Made by a program: the position numbers and the translations under genes
Assembly (NCBI RefSeq): GCF_026339935.1
Contig: NZ_JAPEPX010000001.1
Location: 1,780,501-1,844,500 of the forward strand
Source of the DNA: Streptomyces sp. NBC_01551
GTDB taxonomy: Bacteria; Actinomycetota; Actinomycetes; Streptomycetales; Streptomycetaceae
Direction: 5' to 3'
DNA length: 64,000 nt
In this document: in pieces, positions 60,621 to 64,000 of the stretch
Layout: the number at the start of each line of letters is the position of its first letter
Numbering within the stretch: the stretch's first letter is position 1
Notes under the pieces: generated by a model
What the model was told of the DNA's origin: nothing
What the model saw: the letters and a program-made list of their open reading frames with translations, nothing else
The model's database searches: none

Positions 60621-63157
60621 TTGGAGGCCACGGCCTTTCCGTCGGCGCCCGTGGCGCCACGCGTGAAGCGGGGGTGGATGAGTCCTACACAGGTGTACGG
60701 CAGCCCGTCGACCTCCTCGACCGGCACCCCGCGCTGCTCGGCGAGCAGCCTTACGTGGTCCAGGTCGGCTCCGGCTCCGCGCTGGGCCAGGATCTTCCAG
60801 GGCACGCGGCGCAGCAGCACGCGGGTCGTCTCGCCGACGCCGGGCTTGACGAGGTTCACGTCGTGGATGCCGTACTCCTCGCTGATCCGCTCCACCGCCG
60901 CCCAGCCTTCCCAGGTGGGGGTGCGGTCGGCCGCGAGCAGCTCCTTGACCTCGGCGTCGACGGCTTCGGCCACCTCGTCGAAACGGGCGGCGACGGTGTC
61001 GACGAAGTCGACGGAGACATCGGCTCCGGCGAGCTCGCGGTAGAACTTCGCACCGTGGAAGTCGGCGGGTCCGACCAGGTCGGACCTGAGCACCGTACGC
61101 GAGATGAGCCCGGAGACGGTGGAGTTGAGGCAGGCGGAGGGGATCAGGAAGTCCTCGCGGGTGCCGTACGTGGGCACGCACGAGCCGGGGTCGGCGAGGA
61201 CCACGATCTCCGGGTTGAAGCCCTCGAACTCGGCGAGCGCGGCGGCCAGCTCCCGGGTGATCGCGCCCTTGCCGGTCCAGCCGTCGACGAAGACGATGTC
61301 GGCCGGGTCGTGGTGCGCGGCCAGCCAGCGCAGCGCGTTGGCGTCGATGCCGCGGCCGCGCACGATGGACACGGCGTAGTGCGGCAGGTCCAGGCCGTGG
61401 CGGGCGCGGGCCCAGCGGCGCATCAGCACGCCGACGGGGGTGCCCGCGCGGGCCAGGGAGACCAGGACCGGGGACGGGGTCCGCTCGGCGAGGACGGTCT
61501 CGGTGACGGTGCCGACGGCCCGGGCTATTCGGGCCGCGGAGGCGGTCAGCGCGCTCTGGTAGAGCTCCTGGTAGGCGGGGCTGGGCTGGTACTCCACGGG
61601 CAGGGACTCGGCGTAGTGCGCGCCGCCCGCCTGGATGGCCTCCTCGCGCTCCTCGGTCGGGGCCTCCAGCTCGACCTCGGAGAAGTCCTGGAGCAGCCAG
61701 CCGACGTCCTCGGGGGCGTACGAGGAGAACGCGGGCCCGCGCAGGGGCTCGGACATGATCGGCTCCTGCCGGTCGAGTACGGGTGCGAGTACGGGTACGG
61801 GCGTCGCTACGGGCGCGGGCGCGTACGACGGGACGACCGCCAGCAGCACCCGCCCGGTGTGCGGGGCGAGCCGGGCGAGGAGCCCGTCGGGGGCGTGCAG
61901 CGCACCCGTGTCGCCCTCCCCGTCGACGACGGCGACGACGGCGTCGAAGCCGGCGCCCGCGACGTTGTAGGCGTAGCGGTCGCCGGGCCCGTCGGCCGGG
62001 GCGTCGTGGGCGGGGAAGACGAGCCGGGTGCGGATGGCGTAGCCGGGGTCGTCGACGGCGAGCACGGGCGAGCGGGTGGTCGTGGAGAACCGCACCTCGC
62101 GGGCCGCCCCGGACTCCTCCAGGGCCCGCGCGAGGCGCAGCGGCGCGTACATGAGCTCCTCGTTGCCGAGTACGAGGACCCGCCCGGGCTCCGCGCCCAG
62201 CGCGTCCGCGATCCGCCCGGCCAGCGCGGGCAGCGCCGCCTCCAGCCGCTCGCGGTCGGCGGGGGTGAAGCCGTGGCGGCCGCCGTCGGGGAGCCCGGCG
62301 GGCCAGCCGAGCGCGACCCGCTCGACGAAAGCGGCGGAACCCGCGGAACCCACCGAACCCACGGAAGGCGCCGAACCCGCCGAACCCACGGCGCCGGGTG
62401 CCGCGTCCCGCGCCTCGTACTCCTCGTACTCCTCGACCAGCGCCTGCCCCTTGGCCAGCACCCCCTCGGGGAGCCGGACCGTACCCGAGGCGAGGGCGAC
62501 GAGGTCGATCCGGGCGCCGAGGCCCTCGGCGAAGGCGGTGAGCCGGTCGCGGTCGGCCGGGGAGCGCATGTCCACGAGGGCGACGACGACGTAGTGCCCG
62601 CGCGGGTGGCGGGCGTGCAGGTCGGCGATGGTGTTGAGCACGGTGTTGCCGGTGGAGAACTCGTCGTCGACCAGCACCAGTGGCCCGCTGCCGGCGAGCA
62701 GCTTCGGGTCCTCGGGCAGCAGCAGGTGCGAGGTGGCGTGCGAGTGCGCCTCCTCGAAGCCGCCGGCGGGCGCCACGCCCGGCACGGGGCGGCGGGTCGA
62801 GTGCAGGTACGGGGCGAGGCCCAGGCCGTCGGCGACGCAGTGGCCGAGGCCGGTGGCGGTCTCCGCGTACCCGAGGACGACCGCGGCGGCGGCCGCCTCG
62901 TCGCCCAGCAGGGCCCGGACCCGCTCGCCGAGCCCGTGTCCGGCGGCGTAGACGGCCTCCGGGGACTGGGGGACGTGCTTGCCCAGCACCTGCGAGACCA
63001 GCAGGTGCGCCCGCTTGGGGTTGCGGCGCAGCGCCAGTCCGAGCAGGGCGTCCAGCCGCGGGGCGGCCGGGTCGCCGCCCTCCCGCAGGCTCACGCCCAG
63101 CCGGTCAGCGACCCAGGTTCCCGACCACACCGTGTCGATCTTCTTGCCTTTCTCCAT
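60617..63157 (-). CDS. PRTase-TRSP-StiP fusion protein of a Ter-associated system
   Basis: The 846-aa protein has a phosphoribosyltransferase domain (PRPP loop VLVDDEFSTGNT at 161-172) with a C-terminal TRSP extension (FSTTTRSPVLAVDDPG near 355). It then continues as a StiP-type domain: FSSYAPEDVGWLLQDFSEVELEAPTEEREEAIQ...SLARAGTPVGVLMRRW...LPHYAVSIVRGRGIDANALRWL...FVDGWTGKGAITRELAA. In other genomes these are usually separate genes. An internal ATG (residue 468, at 61756) with AGGAG 7 nt upstream sits at the boundary. The first start is ATG 63157 or TTG 63163. It lies between CitE-like and HAD genes. Confidence 0.85.
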   Translation of the reverse strand: MEKGKKIDTVWSGTWVADRLGVSLREGGDPAAPRLDALLGLALRRNPKRAHLLVSQVLGKHVPQSPEAVYAAGHGLGERVRALLGDEAAAAAVVLGYAETATGLGHCVADGLGLAPYLHSTRRPVPGVAPAGGFEEAHSHATSHLLLPEDPKLLAGSGPLVLVDDEFSTGNTVLNTIADLHARHPRGHYVVVALVDMRSPADRDRLTAFAEGLGARIDLVALASGTVRLPEGVLAKGQALVEEYEEYEARDAAPGAVGSAGSAPSVGSVGSAGSAAFVERVALGWPAGLPDGGRHGFTPADRERLEAALPALAGRIADALGAEPGRVLVLGNEELMYAPLRLARALEESGAAREVRFSTTTRSPVLAVDDPGYAIRTRLVFPAHDAPADGPGDRYAYNVAGAGFDAVVAVVDGEGDTGALHAPDGLLARLAPHTGRVLLAVVPSYAPAPVATPVPVLAPVLDRQEPIMSEPLRGPAFSSYAPEDVGWLLQDFSEVELEAPTEEREEAIQAGGAHYAESLPVEYQPSPAYQELYQSALTASAARIARAVGTVTETVLAERTPSPVLVSLARAGTPVGVLMRRWARARHGLDLPHYAVSIVRGRGIDANALRWLAAHHDPADIVFVDGWTGKGAITRELAAALAEFEGFNPEIVVLADPGSCVPTYGTREDFLIPSACLNSTVSGLISRTVLRSDLVGPADFHGAKFYRELAGADVSVDFVDTVAARFDEVAEAVDAEVKELLAADRTPTWEGWAAVERISEEYGIHDVNLVKPGVGETTRVLLRRVPWKILAQRGAGADLDHVRLLAEQRGVPVEEVDGLPYTCVGLIHPRFTRGATGADGKAVASK

Positions 63158-63170
63158 GGTCAAGGCCCGC

Positions 63171-64000
63171 TCACACCTGGAGCCCGGCCGTCAGGAGGTC
63201 GACGAAGCCGACCTCCTCCTTCGCCACACCGAAGACCTCGGCGCGCAGCATGGTGCGCTCGGCCCAGGCCCGGTGGGGCTTCACCTCGTTCATTTTGTTC
63301 GTATAGGCGGAACGCATCACTCCGCCGCCGCCGCGCTCGGGGCGCAGGATGTCCTGGGCGTCGCTGAACTCCTCGTGGGAGACCACCGACAGCGCGTGGA
63401 CGGGTGTGACGTGGGCGGGGTGGATGCAGGTCTTGCCCAGCAGCCCGTTGGCCCGGTCGAGCTCGATCTCGCGGAGCAGCCCGTCGAGGTCGTGCTCGAT
63501 GAGGGCGGTACGGAGTTCCTCGACGCCTTCCTCCAGGAAGGGGCTGCGGCGCAGCTGGGGCTTGAAGAGGCGCTGCTGGCTGCGGAAGTACTCCCAGACC
63601 GGGCCGGTGACCGTGAAGCCGGTGCCGTCGGCGCGGCTGAGCACGTTGACCACGTCGGCGATGACGCCGGCGACGATCTGGACGTCGTAGGCGGTCATGT
63701 CGGGGGTGCGGCGCAGCCCGTAGGCGGAGCAGAAGTCGGTGACGCCCAGGCGCAGGGCCAGGACCCGCTCGCGGTAGTCGTTGACCGTGCGGGAGATGCC
63801 CGAGAGGGTCTCGACGCGGGTTTCGAGGTGGAGCAGCTCGGGGGTCTCCAGGACCGGCATCGCATACAGGCGGGGCAGCCCGCTGTCCGCCTCGGCCTCG
63901 GCGACGGCGTCGAGGAAGCCGATCCCTCGGTGCTCGCCGAACTTGGGAAGTACGAATCCGGCCAGTCGGCGCGCGGAGCCGCCGAGCCGGCGCACCAGGT
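63171..64000 (-). CDS. HpcH/HpaI aldolase / citrate-lyase-like protein (5' end outside window)
   Basis: At least 275 residues are visible; the frame is still open at the right edge, so the N-terminus is missing. The TIM-barrel segments are FVLPKFGEHRGIGFLDAV, LPRLYAMPVLETPELLHLE, LRLGVTDFCSAYGLRRT, and GLLGKTCIHPAHVTPVHA, the CitE-like family core. It is the upstream gene of the StiP fusion, with 13-nt spacing. CitE-like, PRTase, StiP and HAD genes together are the biosynthetic arm described for TerD/TerY stress modules, but the ter genes themselves are not within the window. Confidence 0.85.
   Translation of the reverse strand, partial: LVRRLGGSARRLAGFVLPKFGEHRGIGFLDAVAEAEADSGLPRLYAMPVLETPELLHLETRVETLSGISRTVNDYRERVLALRLGVTDFCSAYGLRRTPDMTAYDVQIVAGVIADVVNVLSRADGTGFTVTGPVWEYFRSQQRLFKPQLRRSPFLEEGVEELRTALIEHDLDGLLREIELDRANGLLGKTCIHPAHVTPVHALSVVSHEEFSDAQDILRPERGGGGVMRSAYTNKMNEVKPHRAWAERTMLRAEVFGVAKEEVGFVDLLTAGLQV

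Overview
The window is chromosomal DNA of a Streptomyces or very close actinomycete. The evidence is very high GC, GTG/TTG/CTG starts beside ATG, short GTGA/ATGA/TGATG overlaps, an actinobacterial class A RNase P RNA, an F420-type oxidoreductase and Streptomyces-type interspersed GC repeats. No complete insertion sequence, CRISPR array, rRNA operon or phage module was seen.

Layout. 1-5.2 kb: end of an AraC regulator, a MerR regulator coupled to a membrane protein, rnpB, and a housekeeping operon (NIF3-like, zinc-ribbon coiled coil, RNase H/phosphatase fusion). 5.3-37.8 kb: the most coherent theme, a scattered steroid-type side-chain catabolism regulon. It has a MaoC hydratase, a Zn alcohol dehydrogenase and an SDR (one operon); a double acyl-CoA dehydrogenase of FadE34 type with an SCP-x/Ltp thiolase; a KstR-like TetR repressor divergent from a glycosyltransferase/methyltransferase/toroid operon; an aldehyde dehydrogenase with a [3Fe-4S] ferredoxin, divergent from a metallo-beta-lactamase-fold protein; and a FadA5-like thiolase divergent from a CYP125-like P450. 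All five intergenic regions carry KstR-type boxes (TnnAACnnGTTnnA). Three also carry a second dyad, CTGACG-N3-CGTCAG, and a fourth has a degenerate copy; a perfect copy also precedes the LLM oxidoreductase gene. A plausible order is P450 plus ferredoxin, alcohol and aldehyde dehydrogenases, then acyl-CoA dehydrogenase, hydratase, SDR and thiolase. No sterol-ring degradation genes are in the window.

Interleaved are an orphan polyprenyl-synthetase-like gene, an O-methyltransferase-like gene, an Amidase_3 hydrolase, an LLM oxidoreductase, a lipoprotein and, at 27.7-34.2 kb, a cobalamin-riboswitch operon. That operon encodes a surface-anchored toroid protein, a second secreted protein, and ECF T, fused double-ATPase and S components, most simply a B12 uptake system. 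The ATPase linker contains an in-frame, duplicated copy of a dispersed palindromic repeat.

34.5-53.5 kb: a short SLT-type secreted protein with a long leader, a GT87-PAP2 fusion, small enzymes, an MFS exporter fused to a winged-helix domain, a peptidoglycan-binding protein, HAD and DinB-like proteins, a GDT1/TMEM165 transporter behind a manganese (yybP-ykoY) riboswitch, a secreted HNH nuclease, a PhoD phosphatase, a DedA protein and a TRADD-N-associated two-TM protein. 53.5-56.3 kb is an accessory patch with decayed genes and the 3' end of a tRNA-Ser without its 5' part, resembling an attachment-site scar, next to an intact tRNA-Val(UAC). 56.5-64 kb: a coiled-coil protein, DUF4383, FmdB-type and O-methyltransferase genes, then a Ter-associated operon (CitE-like, PRTase-TRSP-StiP fusion, HAD) that runs off the right edge.
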